Below, in pieces: positions 25,101-34,081 of a DNA stretch of 64,000 nt. The notes below the pieces were generated by a model that was not told where the DNA came from, searched no databases, and saw only the letters and a program-made list of their open reading frames with translations. The DNA lies in assembly GCA_031430575.1 (NCBI GenBank), contig JANPBT010000073.1:1-64000 (forward strand), given 5' to 3'. This DNA is from JANMDS01 sp031430575 (GTDB lineage: Bacteria > Pseudomonadota > Gammaproteobacteria > Burkholderiales > Casimicrobiaceae). Positions within the stretch are counted from its first letter, which is position 1, and every line of letters begins with the position of its first letter. The position numbers and the translations under genes were made by a program.

Positions 25101-28100
25101 GGGCAAAACAAAATCATGATGAACGGCGCAGTGTGGAATTTAGATGGCACTAAATTTGGCACTTCAAAACCGAGCCATACCCATGCGATAGCGGTGGGTA
25201 ATTTTGACGAGACGCCAGACATCGAAATGGTGCTCATGGAGCAAAAGCCGACCGGATTCTCTGTGGTTGTTAAAAAAGCCGATGGTCGGGTATTGTGGTC
25301 TTTGCCCTTGCCTACGATCAATCTGGGTCATTTGACCGTAGCGGATATTGACGGCGATGGCAAACCTGAAATCTTGTTTAGCGTGGCGCTTGGCTCTAAC
25401 GAGGAGATTTGGGCCGTGGACAATCGCGGGCGGGTGCGGTGGATACATAGCTTGCCCTGCCTGGCAACAGGATGCCAAGGTTTCACCTTTTTTAGCCGAC
25501 GTGTGACCGCGTTTGATCTTGACGGCGACGGTGTGGCAGAAGTGCTCTTCCCCTACAACTCGGAGCTGCGCTTTTTGGATGGCGCTACAGGTGCAGTCAA
25601 AGGCGCTGCTCCGATTCTGAGCACAACTTCCTCATATGAAGCCGTTGCCCGCGTTGCAGATGTGGACAACGACGGGCATGCCGATGTTGTGTTGGTTTCA
25701 TCCGGCAACTACAACTGCGTGATCAACCCGGCATGTTTCGCCAACGTGATGGTCTTCAGCAACGCCGCGAAGCAGTGGCGGCCAACGCGAAAAATTGACA
25801 ATCAGTTTGCCTACTTTGGCGCGAATGTGAACAACGATGGAACGATTCCGACAGCCGTTCCACTGCCCAATAACTTCGCTTCCGTATCAGGTAATGTTTT
25901 TGGTTCGCAGCCCCAAATGCTTACACCCATAGACCCTCGGTTGCGAGATCAAACGAGCTTTACGTACTTGGCCAATAACGGTGCGCTCAGTTCCGCGCCT
26001 GCAACGGTAAAGATAACAATTGAGCCGCAAAATCGTCCTCCGAAATTCACCTCTACGCCGCCAACGCGACACAACGTGACTTTGAACTATCAAGCGCGCG
26101 CCGTTGATCCAGATGTTGGCGATACAGTAACCTACGCCATCGAAATACAAGTGAATGCTTCAGGTATCCCTTGCGCGATCGCTGCGACAACTGGCATCAT
26201 CACGTGTGACCGTTTGGACAGTGCTGACGCTTTAATTCTGGTGTCCGCTACCGATTCATTCGGCGCAAAAGCGCTACAGACTCTGCGGCTTCAGCCAAGT
26301 ACGACCAATTGCACCGTGCCCAATGTAGCCGGGCAAACCCAAGCCGCCGCCAGCGCCGCGCTCGTGGCCGCAGGCTGCGGCGTAGGCGAGGTGAGCGAAA
26401 CGAGCGCCGCCATACCGAGCGGGCAAGTGCTTTCACAATCGCCGATTGCGGCGAGCGTCATCCTGGGTGGCGAAGCCGTCGCGTTGGTGGTTTCAACGGG
26501 GCCAGCACCAGCCCCTATTCCACTGCTTGTCGGGAAGGCTGAGCCTATTGCGCTTGGCGCGCTGGCGAGTGCTGGATTTGCGTCGCAAGTGTCTAGGCAA
26601 TTTTCTACCACTGCCCCCTTCGGGCAAGTGATTTCGCAAACTCCGTCAGCGGGTACATTGCTTGCTCCAGTCGCAACAAATCCGGTCAGCCTCGTGATCT
26701 CAGCAGGCACTGGGCTGGAACTTAGTATTGCAGCGCCTTCGCTCAACGGCGGGCGATCGACGACCATCATCCCCATCGCAACCGATGTCAACGGCAATCC
26801 TGCCGCGGTGCCCGCGCTCACTTATGTGATCGCGCCAAAGCGCTTGCCTTACACGGGAGCGCTTCCGACCTTGAGCGGCACAACGCTTGCAACTGCGAGT
26901 GATACCCGCGGCTGGTTCATCGTGACCGCGACAGATGCAGCCAACGGTCGCTCCGCAAGCAATGAGTTCTCGGTGACGTTGCCCGCAACCACAGGTGGTC
27001 GCACCAATGGCGAGGTCTACGCGCACTTCATGACCACGCTCTCTGATATGGAGACCATTGCAAGGCAACTACTCGTTGCGCGGCAAGCCAACGATGTGCC
27101 ACAGATGACCACGCTGCTCGCGCAATACGTAAACCGTTGGCGCACCGTTGATGTAGCCCGACTCAAGCTCGCCGTACCGATGGTAGTGGCCAATGGCTTT
27201 GTTCCCGAAGAGTCAGCTTTGGTCGCTGCCGGTCTATCGCCCACTCCAGAAGATCTGCTCTTGCAACAAGTGCTGCGCGATGCGAGCGCCGATCTTCAGG
27301 CATGGACAGCGGCGCTAAAAGCGGGCACGCAATTGCCGCAACTGAAGGCGCACTCTGATCAATTTGCGTTGCGCGCTGCGCGCAGCACAGGGTTAGGAGG
27401 TTCGCTTTACGGTGCAGTGATGAATAACCCTGAATCAATACAGTTGCTCAGTCACGATATTCCGGAGTATTACGAGGCGTTTACCAATGAGTTGGGAGTA
27501 GTCGTTGGTTTACCTCGCCGAGTTTCGAAGCATGCAAACTTTAATCGTGTAGCACCCGAGCGGGCCAAACAAACATTGGCTGAGCTGCTGGTGACGCAAG
27601 CCGTGGATGCGATCAAGGACGAAATCGTCAGCCGCGTGAACGAGACGTATAAAAACATTAAACAGTTTGCTGTCGAGCAGCGCAACTTGGCAATTTATAA
27701 CGCGGGAATTGTGGCGGCAAGCATTTACTTGAAGCAATATCTTTACATGACCGACGTCACGGAATTGGTCTCTGGAGCTTCGCTTTCTTTCCGCGTATTT
27801 AATAGTCCATTCTCGTTTATCGAGGTAGAGTCGGCTACGCGTCGCCATCATTTGTACTCAACACTCGTGATCGGCCCAACCTTACTCACCGACCTCAATA
27901 CCGGGCTTACCGATTTGGTTGAGAAATTCAAATCTGCGTTTAGTTACGCTCGTGATGCTGCGACCAACCCTACGCGGGTCAAGTCAACAGACGATTTGTT
28001 TGCGATTCACGATGAATTTAAGGATCTTGTCGACGGTCTCATCACGTCGGGCACGGACACGTACAAAAAATTTGCTGAGCGACTCTATCAAAGCCCGGTT

Positions 28101-28319
28101 GAGTTGGACAACAACTGCATCTTCACCAGCGCCCTCCCGTGTAAGCAGCTCATGTATCCCGACGGGATCAAGTCCGTATTTGAGTATGCGCCTCCGCCCG
28201 GTTTTGATGGGGTACTTGGCATTCCAGGTGTGATTTTGTTTCTCGTGCAAGATCAGGTGAGCGGTCAGATGTTCATCAAGATTGCACCGTTTCTGCCGAC
28301 ACCGCCAGAGAAAAAGTAA
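22110..28319 (+). CDS. Giant multidomain surface protein (Ig-like, FG-GAP, PASTA)
   Basis: A 2069-residue protein with a GAGGGAG SD. A hydrophobic export segment lies at about residues 22-43. A beta-rich region follows, then two membrane helices near 173-193 and 197-220; the first (VPVPLSPWLALLVALAVA then LRARR) looks like an IPTL/PEP-CTERM sorting tail placed internally. Next come four Ig/cadherin-like domains (about 270-670), a VLAND-type domain split by a block of FG-GAP/VCBS repeats (about 740-1270, with Ca-binding loops such as DLNADGHTD, DLDDDGVPD, DIDGDGKPE, DLDGDGVAE), and two PASTA-like units (about 1398-1535). The remaining C-terminal 530 residues are mixed alpha/beta, with no recognised family. 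Three dispersed repeats occur in the gene (NCAAGI, LPAAQI, VPAAQG). Adhesion or cell-envelope binding is the likely role. Confidence 0.85.
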   Translation: MNSAKTSFYFCFCKKSVSRFIYQVSLSLTLAVLWLGVTTAVLAAEQRFTVYVDTDSSAATGCSVATVSGARAGVEAAFTAVVDTSSTPFRTLRLERQNCAAGILSTPSVYDATEIATESAGTFTGVSLWIPQSVFTAPTAQAFVASVNSTGDRDVTANFLLTARDLPAAQIVPVPLSPWLALLVALAVASVGLRARRAGHWLSVLGAVILVGSTATAIAIVVNGANISWTGRAAVLADAVDASPNADVGAIYAQHDASAVYVRIDADLRKDAGASTNTAPTISGLTATATLATPTTPLALVATVTDDGLPNPPAALALGWTTVSGPGTVTFARTNAASTSATFSTAGLYLIRLTANDSALSSSRDISVTVNAISAGNTAPVISNLPATATVNLPTNSLALTPTVTDDGLPAPASLAYAWTQISGPLAGAGGAFPVSFSANNTKNTTVSFDFAGVGNYVLRLTASDGALSGSADITVTVIDVAAGVPAFGALADRSVKVGETLSFVLSANDPNYKQALAYGLVSSPAGASLAGAGNARFSFTPTKSQVGNHTVNVNVADNSEPTALTAQKSFNITVVDANLPPKFTAASKMDGAVPSGGTFTRSLAATDPDSADTLTYSLVNGPTGMTVSAAGSLSWASGVITTTQSAIVKVADSAGNADFARFSVAIQASAAPVAANDLYSVQIGNSLNVPAAQGVLANDVDPAGLPLTATMQTNPSKGSVSAFNTDGSFSYLAPALPAPNTFNPMLVKQHQILDNSTNHSWQLVDLNADGHTDIVFNHLCFAVRGCITAFDIKNNVQLWTTDASADGCTLAWSGAPWSIAVGDLDDDGVPDVAMLGHCSVQNTPNDRIMAFNGRTGAMKWRSAILHDSIAVPFQIAGIANNSMLSIARLHSGEKPSVLLGRVAAGATTANINDGTYIAQCASIVATVPDGSAVFPAPVPHYYSCAGVIVLAGDTGTITKRMIQDAGNFGTESSNLWRGKSDTGFIFPAMALDFDGSGQNKIMMNGAVWNLDGTKFGTSKPSHTHAIAVGNFDETPDIEMVLMEQKPTGFSVVVKKADGRVLWSLPLPTINLGHLTVADIDGDGKPEILFSVALGSNEEIWAVDNRGRVRWIHSLPCLATGCQGFTFFSRRVTAFDLDGDGVAEVLFPYNSELRFLDGATGAVKGAAPILSTTSSYEAVARVADVDNDGHADVVLVSSGNYNCVINPACFANVMVFSNAAKQWRPTRKIDNQFAYFGANVNNDGTIPTAVPLPNNFASVSGNVFGSQPQMLTPIDPRLRDQTSFTYLANNGALSSAPATVKITIEPQNRPPKFTSTPPTRHNVTLNYQARAVDPDVGDTVTYAIEIQVNASGIPCAIAATTGIITCDRLDSADALILVSATDSFGAKALQTLRLQPSTTNCTVPNVAGQTQAAASAALVAAGCGVGEVSETSAAIPSGQVLSQSPIAASVILGGEAVALVVSTGPAPAPIPLLVGKAEPIALGALASAGFASQVSRQFSTTAPFGQVISQTPSAGTLLAPVATNPVSLVISAGTGLELSIAAPSLNGGRSTTIIPIATDVNGNPAAVPALTYVIAPKRLPYTGALPTLSGTTLATASDTRGWFIVTATDAANGRSASNEFSVTLPATTGGRTNGEVYAHFMTTLSDMETIARQLLVARQANDVPQMTTLLAQYVNRWRTVDVARLKLAVPMVVANGFVPEESALVAAGLSPTPEDLLLQQVLRDASADLQAWTAALKAGTQLPQLKAHSDQFALRAARSTGLGGSLYGAVMNNPESIQLLSHDIPEYYEAFTNELGVVVGLPRRVSKHANFNRVAPERAKQTLAELLVTQAVDAIKDEIVSRVNETYKNIKQFAVEQRNLAIYNAGIVAASIYLKQYLYMTDVTELVSGASLSFRVFNSPFSFIEVESATRRHHLYSTLVIGPTLLTDLNTGLTDLVEKFKSAFSYARDAATNPTRVKSTDDLFAIHDEFKDLVDGLITSGTDTYKKFAERLYQSPVELDNNCIFTSALPCKQLMYPDGIKSVFEYAPPPGFDGVLGIPGVILFLVQDQVSGQMFIKIAPFLPTPPEKK
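22401..22418 (+). repeat. Dispersed 14-bp repeat inside giant surface protein gene
   Basis: AACTGCGCCGCAGGTATT; read as NCAAGI near residue 98. Confidence 0.93.
22606..22622 (-). repeat. Dispersed 14-bp repeat inside giant surface protein gene
   Basis: TACCTGCGGCGCAGATT; read as LPAAQI just before the internal sorting-like membrane helix. Confidence 0.93.
24178..24191 (-). repeat. Dispersed 14-bp repeat inside giant surface protein gene
   Basis: TACCTGCGGCGCAG; read as VPAAQG inside the VLAND-type domain. Confidence 0.9.
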
Positions 28320-28385
28320 CCAACGCGATCCCTTCCAGACGCTTCGGGCGCGTGCGCAGAGAAATGCTGGAAATGCGCTTTGAAT

Positions 28386-28439
28386 ATACCTGCGGCGCAG
28401 ATTGCGGTCAGTTTCAGCTCAATCTGCGCCGCAGGTATT
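28386..28439. terminator. Inverted pair of dispersed repeats, bidirectional terminator-like hairpin
   Basis: Copies at 28386-28403 (minus) and 28421-28439 (plus) form a perfect 19-bp stem, 28386-28404 with 28420-28438, around a 15-base loop. They lie between the convergent giant surface protein and kinase genes, and no other terminator is seen there. Confidence 0.8.
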
Positions 28440-28451
28440 GCAAGACGTTCG

Positions 28452-30833
28452 CTACGGCAGCGCGCGGATACGCGTGAGTCGTTTTTGCGCGGCTTGTGTG
28501 GCGAGGTGTTTTTCACCGAGTTGCTTGGATAGCATCTGCGCAGCTTCGGTTGCGAGCGCTACTCCCGCGCTTTTATTGCCGTTGCCTGCAAGCGCTAAGC
28601 CCAAAATATTTTCCATGAGCGCTATCGCGACTGGGTCAGGTTCTTTCTGAATTTTGAGCAGTTTGATCGCCGATTCGGCAACGGTTTGTGCTTTTAGAAA
28701 CTGACTCGTGTCGCACAAAATCTCGGCGTAAATTTGCGCCACATCAGCGCGGGTGACTTCATCATTAGGCAATGTATCCGCGAGCGTTTGCGCTTCACTG
28801 GCCACACGCAAGGCATCATCTATGCGCTGCGATTTGGCGAAGGCTTTGGCGAGCGTGGCGCGACTATAGACCGCATCGGGGTGCGCGTCTCCGAGTAAAG
28901 TAACCTGCATCGATAGCCCTTCTTCAAACACGGGTAGCGCTTCGGTCACGCGATTGTCCGCGACTAACATGCCGCCTAAGTTTGATAGCCCGAGCGCTAA
29001 GTTTGGGTGCGGCTTGAGGTGTGCGCGCCGAAGTAGAGCTACAGCCTTTTGCTGCGCCAGAATACCTGCGGCGCAATTTCCCATTTTGCATTGCTTAATT
29101 CCGATGTTGGCGTAGCCCACGGCCTGATCTCCGATATCATCTTTTGGACCATCGGCGAGTGCTGTTTCGTACCATTTAAGCGCTTCGGCTTCTTTGCCTA
29201 GTGCAGAATGTAGTAATCCCAGTTGATTCGCGGTGTTTGCGCGCAATTGCTGATCGGCGTGCGTCATCGCATGCTTTCGCGCGCTTTCCAATAGCAGCTG
29301 CGCTTTGGTTAATTCTCGCAGATTTATCAGCACGCCGCCGAGGGCAAGCTCGCTGCGCCCAATGAGCTCGTTGTCTTTGCTGAGTTGAGAAAATTTCACT
29401 GCACTTTCAGCGGATACTTTGGCGTTGGTGAAATCAGCGAGGCTGGCGTAAGTGCTGGCAAGCGTCATCCAAATTTCGGTGGAAGTGCGTGGATCAGGGG
29501 CGAGCGATTCATTGGTATTTTTCATCGCGCGTGCCATCACTTGGCTTACCGTGGCATCTTTTCCAAGCTCTGAAGGGCTTGCCGCAGAGAGCGTTTCGAG
29601 TAGAAATTTATTCACTCGATCAGCCCGCGCCCGCGCTCGCGAGGTCTCTTGCGTTTGCCAGACAAATGCCGTTGCGCCCACGGTAAGTGCTGCGATTGTC
29701 GCAGCACTTACCGCGAGCCCGAGCTTGTGCCGTTGCACAAAAAGCGATGCACGATCGAGCCAAGGCGTTTTCCGCGCGAGCACCGGTCGGTCGCTTAACC
29801 ACCGTTCAATGTCTTCGCGCAACGCGGTGCACGATGCATAGCGCAGCTTAGGCGATTTCGCCATTGCACGCAGGATAATCGCATCTAAATCGCGGGCGCG
29901 GTGCAGCGTTGTTCCGGCTGCGATAACTGTGCTCGGGCGGGGTGGATCAGTTTGACAAATCACGCGTTCGAGCGTGCCAGGGCGCATGTCTTCTAGCGCG
30001 TAAGGTTTTTTGCCGGTCACTAATTCATAGAGTAACACCCCAAGCGCGTAAATATCGGTCGCGGTGGTAATGACTTCGCCTCGCACTTGTTCGGGGCTGG
30101 CGTATTCCGGAGTCATCGCGTAACCGCCTTGTCGGGTCAAGCCCGCGTCCTCGTCATCAAGCATTTTTGCAATGCCGAAATCAAGTAATTTTGGATGCCC
30201 TTTTTCATCTACGAAAATGTTACTTGGCTTTAAATCCCGATGCACCACCAAATGCACATGGGCATCTTGCACTGCACCAAGCACTTTTAAGAAAAGTTTC
30301 AACCGGGCTTCAAGCGCAAGGTTGTGCGCGGCGACATGCTGCGTGATCGGTGCACCGTGCACGTACTCCAACACCATATAGGGCGCGCCATTTTTATCCA
30401 CGCCCCCGTCGATGAGTGCCGCGATATAGGGATGCGTCAGCCCCGCCAATATTTGACGTTCCCTAATAAAGCGGGCGCGCAAACTACCGATATTGATGGA
30501 AAGCAATTTCAGCGCAACGCTCTCGGCCGAAGCGTCGTCGGCGCGGCGAGCTTCATATACCGCGCCTGCACCACCTGCGCCAATCCAGCGCAGGAGTAGC
30601 CAGCCGTCGATAGTTTCACCGCTACGGTCGGTAGGGGACGCTGCCGCACGCATCAAGAAATCGGCGCGCGTGGCCGCGGCATCAGCGCGCACCAACGCTT
30701 CCACTTCTGCGCGTAGCGCAGGGTCAGCCGAAAGTTCGCGCTCAATGAATGCGGCGCGCATCGGCTCGGGCGATTTTAAGTAGCGGTCAAACCACTCCAG
30801 CACGCGTTTGGGATCTGCGGTTACGTTCGTCAC
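28452..30833 (-). CDS. Membrane Ser/Thr protein kinase with TPR domain
   Basis: A 793-residue Hanks-type kinase. Residues 1-70 form a small helical leader. The kinase domain (about 78-345) has the glycine loop GAGGAGAVYEA, catalytic lysine in VALKLLS (Lys109), HRDLKPSNI and DFGIAKML, and GVLLYELVTGKKPY. A membrane helix near 372-393 (LAVSAATIAALTVGATAFVW) separates it from an outer TPR domain (about 420-780). This layout is common for kinases that work with ECF-type sigma factors of the TIGR02999 group, and such a sigma gene is divergent upstream. Substrates are unknown. A variant dispersed repeat is read as NCAAGI in the TPR part. Confidence 0.9.
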   Translation of the reverse strand: MTNVTADPKRVLEWFDRYLKSPEPMRAAFIERELSADPALRAEVEALVRADAAATRADFLMRAAASPTDRSGETIDGWLLLRWIGAGGAGAVYEARRADDASAESVALKLLSINIGSLRARFIRERQILAGLTHPYIAALIDGGVDKNGAPYMVLEYVHGAPITQHVAAHNLALEARLKLFLKVLGAVQDAHVHLVVHRDLKPSNIFVDEKGHPKLLDFGIAKMLDDEDAGLTRQGGYAMTPEYASPEQVRGEVITTATDIYALGVLLYELVTGKKPYALEDMRPGTLERVICQTDPPRPSTVIAAGTTLHRARDLDAIILRAMAKSPKLRYASCTALREDIERWLSDRPVLARKTPWLDRASLFVQRHKLGLAVSAATIAALTVGATAFVWQTQETSRARARADRVNKFLLETLSAASPSELGKDATVSQVMARAMKNTNESLAPDPRTSTEIWMTLASTYASLADFTNAKVSAESAVKFSQLSKDNELIGRSELALGGVLINLRELTKAQLLLESARKHAMTHADQQLRANTANQLGLLHSALGKEAEALKWYETALADGPKDDIGDQAVGYANIGIKQCKMGNCAAGILAQQKAVALLRRAHLKPHPNLALGLSNLGGMLVADNRVTEALPVFEEGLSMQVTLLGDAHPDAVYSRATLAKAFAKSQRIDDALRVASEAQTLADTLPNDEVTRADVAQIYAEILCDTSQFLKAQTVAESAIKLLKIQKEPDPVAIALMENILGLALAGNGNKSAGVALATEAAQMLSKQLGEKHLATQAAQKRLTRIRALP
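29061..29079 (-). repeat. Variant dispersed repeat inside kinase gene
   Basis: AATACCTGCGGCGCAATTT, core truncated by one base; read on the gene strand as NCAAGI in the TPR region. Confidence 0.7.
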
Positions 30834-30968
30834 GTTTGCTCTAGTTTTTTTGCAAAGTTACCATGCAAGCCTAGATAGCGCAATGCTTGCGTATCGGCAT
30901 TACGCTCGCTACACTGAAGGTTGAAAAAAGGCAGCCCAGCGAGGGCGAGCCCAATGATCGGGGAGAGC

Positions 30969-31532
30969 ATGGCGACCCAAGATGAGCCCGTCACACGTTT
31001 GCTGCGGCAATGGCGCGCGGGCGACGAGCAAGCTTTGCACGGACTCATTGATGCGCTCTACGAGCCGTTGCGAAAGATTGCTGCGCAAAGACTGCGCAAA
31101 GAGTCTAGCCCGATGGATGTAGACCCGAGTGCCCTCTTGCACGATGCGTATTTCAAATTGTGCGCGGGGATCGATGTCACTTGGGTGGATCGGAACCACT
31201 TTCTCGCGATTGCTTCCAATATCATGCGGCAAATTTTGGTGGATCACGCCCGCAAGCGGTTAGCGAACCGTCGGGCGTGTAGTACCTACCTCACGCTGAC
31301 CGACGTCGCCGCGCCCGCGCCCGAAAATCAAGTCGAATTAATCGCATTAGACAAAGCATTAGAAGCCTTAAAAGTGGTTGATGCGCGTAAGGCAAGCGTC
31401 ATCCATCTGCATGTGTTTGGCGGGCTTACCCTAGACGAAATCGCCCAATTTCTCGCTATATCTCACTCCACTGCAGATCGTGAATTTAGAGCGGCGCGCG
31501 CCTGGCTCTTCCGCACTCTAAATCCAGCTTAA
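30969..31532 (+). CDS. ECF-type RNA polymerase sigma factor, TIGR02999-like
   Basis: Start chosen at MATQDEPVTRLLRQW, which has a GGGAGAG SD; two in-frame Met codons upstream are less likely. The 187-residue product has sigma region 2 (ALHGLIDALYEPLRKIAAQR, DPSALLHDAYFKLC, NHFLAIASNIMRQILVDHAR) and region 4 (VIHLHVFGGLTLDEIAQFL followed by SHSTADREFRAARAWL). The shape, including the VDHARKRLANRR stretch, matches the TIGR02999 sigma group that is often encoded beside Ser/Thr kinase-TPR genes. The kinase gene is divergent, 135 bp away. No anti-sigma factor is visible, so control by the kinase is plausible. Confidence 0.88.
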   Translation: MATQDEPVTRLLRQWRAGDEQALHGLIDALYEPLRKIAAQRLRKESSPMDVDPSALLHDAYFKLCAGIDVTWVDRNHFLAIASNIMRQILVDHARKRLANRRACSTYLTLTDVAAPAPENQVELIALDKALEALKVVDARKASVIHLHVFGGLTLDEIAQFLAISHSTADREFRAARAWLFRTLNPA

Positions 31533-31546
31533 AAGTAGCTGCACAG

Positions 31547-31563
31547 TACCTGCGGCGCAGATT
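31547..31563 (-). repeat. Dispersed 14-bp repeat after sigma factor gene
   Basis: TACCTGCGGCGCAGATT, intergenic, 15 bp after the sigma factor stop. Confidence 0.93.
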
Positions 31564-31694
31564 TTGCTGAATTTGGCGGTTTTAACCGAGCTGCCAGCCA
31601 ATGACCATCGCGCAAAGGCAAAGGGCTGCGATCAAGGGCGGCGTGTTGCGTTCTTTGATTTAGTTGCGCAAATCATTGAAAACGGGTTGAAACC

Positions 31695-31822
31695 GCTTTA
31701 AACCGGCGGCGATTGGCCGGTCTAAAGCAAGATTAAAGTCGGGGGCAAACGAATTTGCAAATTTCATCGCGATGCACCTTGGCGTTGGAGGAAGGAGCGC
31801 TAGATTACCAACGATCTAGCGC
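31695..31822. other. Two stem-loops in the gap between sigma factor and 3HB-oligomer hydrolase genes
   Basis: The 355-bp convergent gap holds, besides one dispersed repeat, an imperfect 13-bp hairpin (31695-31707 with 31716-31728, one mismatch) and a perfect 9-bp hairpin (31797-31805 with 31814-31822). Either could end transcription, but neither has a clear T tract. No gene is seen in the gap. Confidence 0.5.
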
Positions 31823-31887
31823 AAATTCATCCCCCAATTTGCCTATTCATTTACGCCAAAAGTTCTATTTTTTGGGCAATGATCGAT

Positions 31888-33975
31888 TTATTCGGGGATC
31901 GCTAACGTGCCGCCGACGCAGGGTGCGGCGACGCACTGCACTGGCGTGAATTGAATGGCATCGCCTGCACTCGGTGATTGCGCAATCGCGGGTATGTTTG
32001 CACCGGTAAGGGCGGGCACTGCGCCCGCTGCGCCGCCGCGCGCGGTGGTGCGCACCACTTGCGATGGCGGCAATGCCTTGCCCGAGACTAAGTGGTCAAA
32101 CATCGCATCCATCGCCCGGTTGAAGTAAACGTGCAGCGGGATGAAGCGGCCATCGTAGCCCGCGAGCGCGGCATTGCCAATGAATGAATCGAAGTGTTGC
32201 GCGTTGGTCACTTCGATATAGCTCAAGCGGCTGGCTGCGCCTTCCAATGATTTATTTTGCGCGACATACGGGCGCGAGGAATGATTCACCGGCACTAGCG
32301 CATCAGAGCGCCCGTGCACGATGATGGCGGGTTTGCCATTTAAGTTACCGCTGCGCTTGGCATCTCTAATATTTGCCAGCACGGAGGCGTCGTTTGCCCG
32401 CGCGGCCAAGCATTGCGCGCCATCAAAGTTATAGTCAAACGTGCCGTTGGCCGAGGCTGAGCCTGCGCCTTCAATAATCGCGCCCGATGGATTTGCAAAA
32501 TTAACGAGATTGATTCCCCCCGTTGGCGGCACGCCATTGCCCGTGGCAAACAAGCGCGCGAAGGCGGTCGCGTTGACCGCGGTTGGCTTAAAGTCAGCGC
32601 CAGTTGCTGCGAAGCCAAAGCCGCAGAGATTATCGGCTACGTTTGCTTTCGCGTAGGTCGTGGCATACGTGACCGCGATCGCGGGCACTGCAAAGGCAAA
32701 GTGGGACGCGTGCAGCGCATCTGAGTCGGCAAGCCAGCCTGCAGCGCGTATTTTGGCAAGCGCACTTTCACTTTGCGTTGCCAGATCGCTGCCGGTAATC
32801 AAGCCTTTCGCAGCAAGGGTGGTACAGCGATTCGTGCCCGCAGCGACGTTGATAAAGGCAGTCGCAGGCGAGCCTTTCAGCGAAGGTGCAAGCGCGGCGC
32901 ACGGCTGGTAAAGCATCGCTTGCGTGGTGTAGTCGAGCAAGCTGCGCCCGCTGCCAGTCAAGGTTTCCGTGCCGTAGCGAACGCTCGCATTGCCCGTGCC
33001 GTCAGGCTGAATCTGCGGCTCAGCCACCGCGACGCCATCGATAAGCCCGCGGGTATCGAGCTCGGCGGCCATCAGTGCCGCGCCAGCGCCATTGGAGACC
33101 GAGGACGCAATGACCAGCGTATTTTCGGGCGTAAACGTTGCTTCTTTCGCGCTACCCGCACCGCTGCCTTGCGATTCGTTCAGCACATAAAACGCAAATT
33201 CAATCGCTTGCAGGGTGAATTTGCCCCAGTCTTTTTCAGGGTTTTGCTGTGAGTGCGCGTGCTTAAACGCAACACGATTATTCGCAGGCGTGCCCGCAGC
33301 GACGGTGGCGACAAACTGCGCGCCCGTCGTCGCGGTAGACGCTTTGCCGTTCATATCAAATACTGTGCCGCTTGCCAAATCATGCGCGCCGTTACCCGTG
33401 CCTTTATCGGTATAGGCGACAACGCAGCCACGCTTCAAACCCCACTCGCCGGCAGTCGCAATTGCGCCATAGACCCCGCGCGAACCGGACGATGCCGCCG
33501 CGATAATGCACGGCAACGATTTGTCGAAGGTGCTGGGTATCTGCGCCATCATCGTCACATTCACTTTGCCTGACCCGTCGTCGGCGTAGGTGATGAATTC
33601 CTCGCCAGCGATTTTGCCCTCAGCGGTGCTGACCGCGCCGGCCTTGGAGACGTTAGGCCCGTAGAAAACGCCGTAGCCGCCGTTGGTGGTCATATCAACT
33701 AACGCGCGGTAATTGTTGTAAATCGCCAAGCGCCGCAGCTCAGTCGTCGTGGGGTTTGCCGCATCTGCGATCGTTGGCGCAACTGCGCTTTGCATGCCCG
33801 TTTTGCCTAAACCCGCTGTGAGCAAATCGTCCGCCCCGCCATCGTAGTTTGCGCGTTGCACGGCGCCGGTGACGAAGGCCGGCTTCTCGTTCAATCGCGG
33901 ACCATCAGACCCGCACCCTGACAACATGAAAAACCCTGCGGCGCAAACGAGCGCGGTGCGTGAAGTGGTCAACAT
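31888..33975 (-). CDS. D-(-)-3-hydroxybutyrate oligomer hydrolase, lipoprotein
   Basis: Splits oligomers of 3-hydroxybutyrate to monomers in poly-3-hydroxybutyrate breakdown. The 695-residue product from the ATG at 33975 has a lipobox LSGC after a short hydrophobic leader; the longer frame to 34047 adds a poor N-terminus. Family stretches include NNYRALVDMTTNGGYG, EEFITYADDGSGKVNV, SSGSRGVYGAI, YTDKGTGNGAHDL and the likely nucleophile region IASSVSNGAGAA. Late motifs GRSDALVPVNHSSRPY and NAQHFDSFIG supply the candidate acid and His. The leader reads CAAG from a degenerate repeat (33934-33945). The hbd gene at 46.8 kb acts in the same metabolism. Confidence 0.9.
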   Translation of the reverse strand: MLTTSRTALVCAAGFFMLSGCGSDGPRLNEKPAFVTGAVQRANYDGGADDLLTAGLGKTGMQSAVAPTIADAANPTTTELRRLAIYNNYRALVDMTTNGGYGVFYGPNVSKAGAVSTAEGKIAGEEFITYADDGSGKVNVTMMAQIPSTFDKSLPCIIAAASSGSRGVYGAIATAGEWGLKRGCVVAYTDKGTGNGAHDLASGTVFDMNGKASTATTGAQFVATVAAGTPANNRVAFKHAHSQQNPEKDWGKFTLQAIEFAFYVLNESQGSGAGSAKEATFTPENTLVIASSVSNGAGAALMAAELDTRGLIDGVAVAEPQIQPDGTGNASVRYGTETLTGSGRSLLDYTTQAMLYQPCAALAPSLKGSPATAFINVAAGTNRCTTLAAKGLITGSDLATQSESALAKIRAAGWLADSDALHASHFAFAVPAIAVTYATTYAKANVADNLCGFGFAATGADFKPTAVNATAFARLFATGNGVPPTGGINLVNFANPSGAIIEGAGSASANGTFDYNFDGAQCLAARANDASVLANIRDAKRSGNLNGKPAIIVHGRSDALVPVNHSSRPYVAQNKSLEGAASRLSYIEVTNAQHFDSFIGNAALAGYDGRFIPLHVYFNRAMDAMFDHLVSGKALPPSQVVRTTARGGAAGAVPALTGANIPAIAQSPSAGDAIQFTPVQCVAAPCVGGTLAIPE

Positions 33976-34081
33976 AGCGATTCCATAAAAAATTGAACGA
34001 AATGCACGATACCGCCAAACGTGCGTAGATGCAATTCGTGGGCTCAATTTTGGCGCGTTGATTTCTTGCGATAATTTCGCT

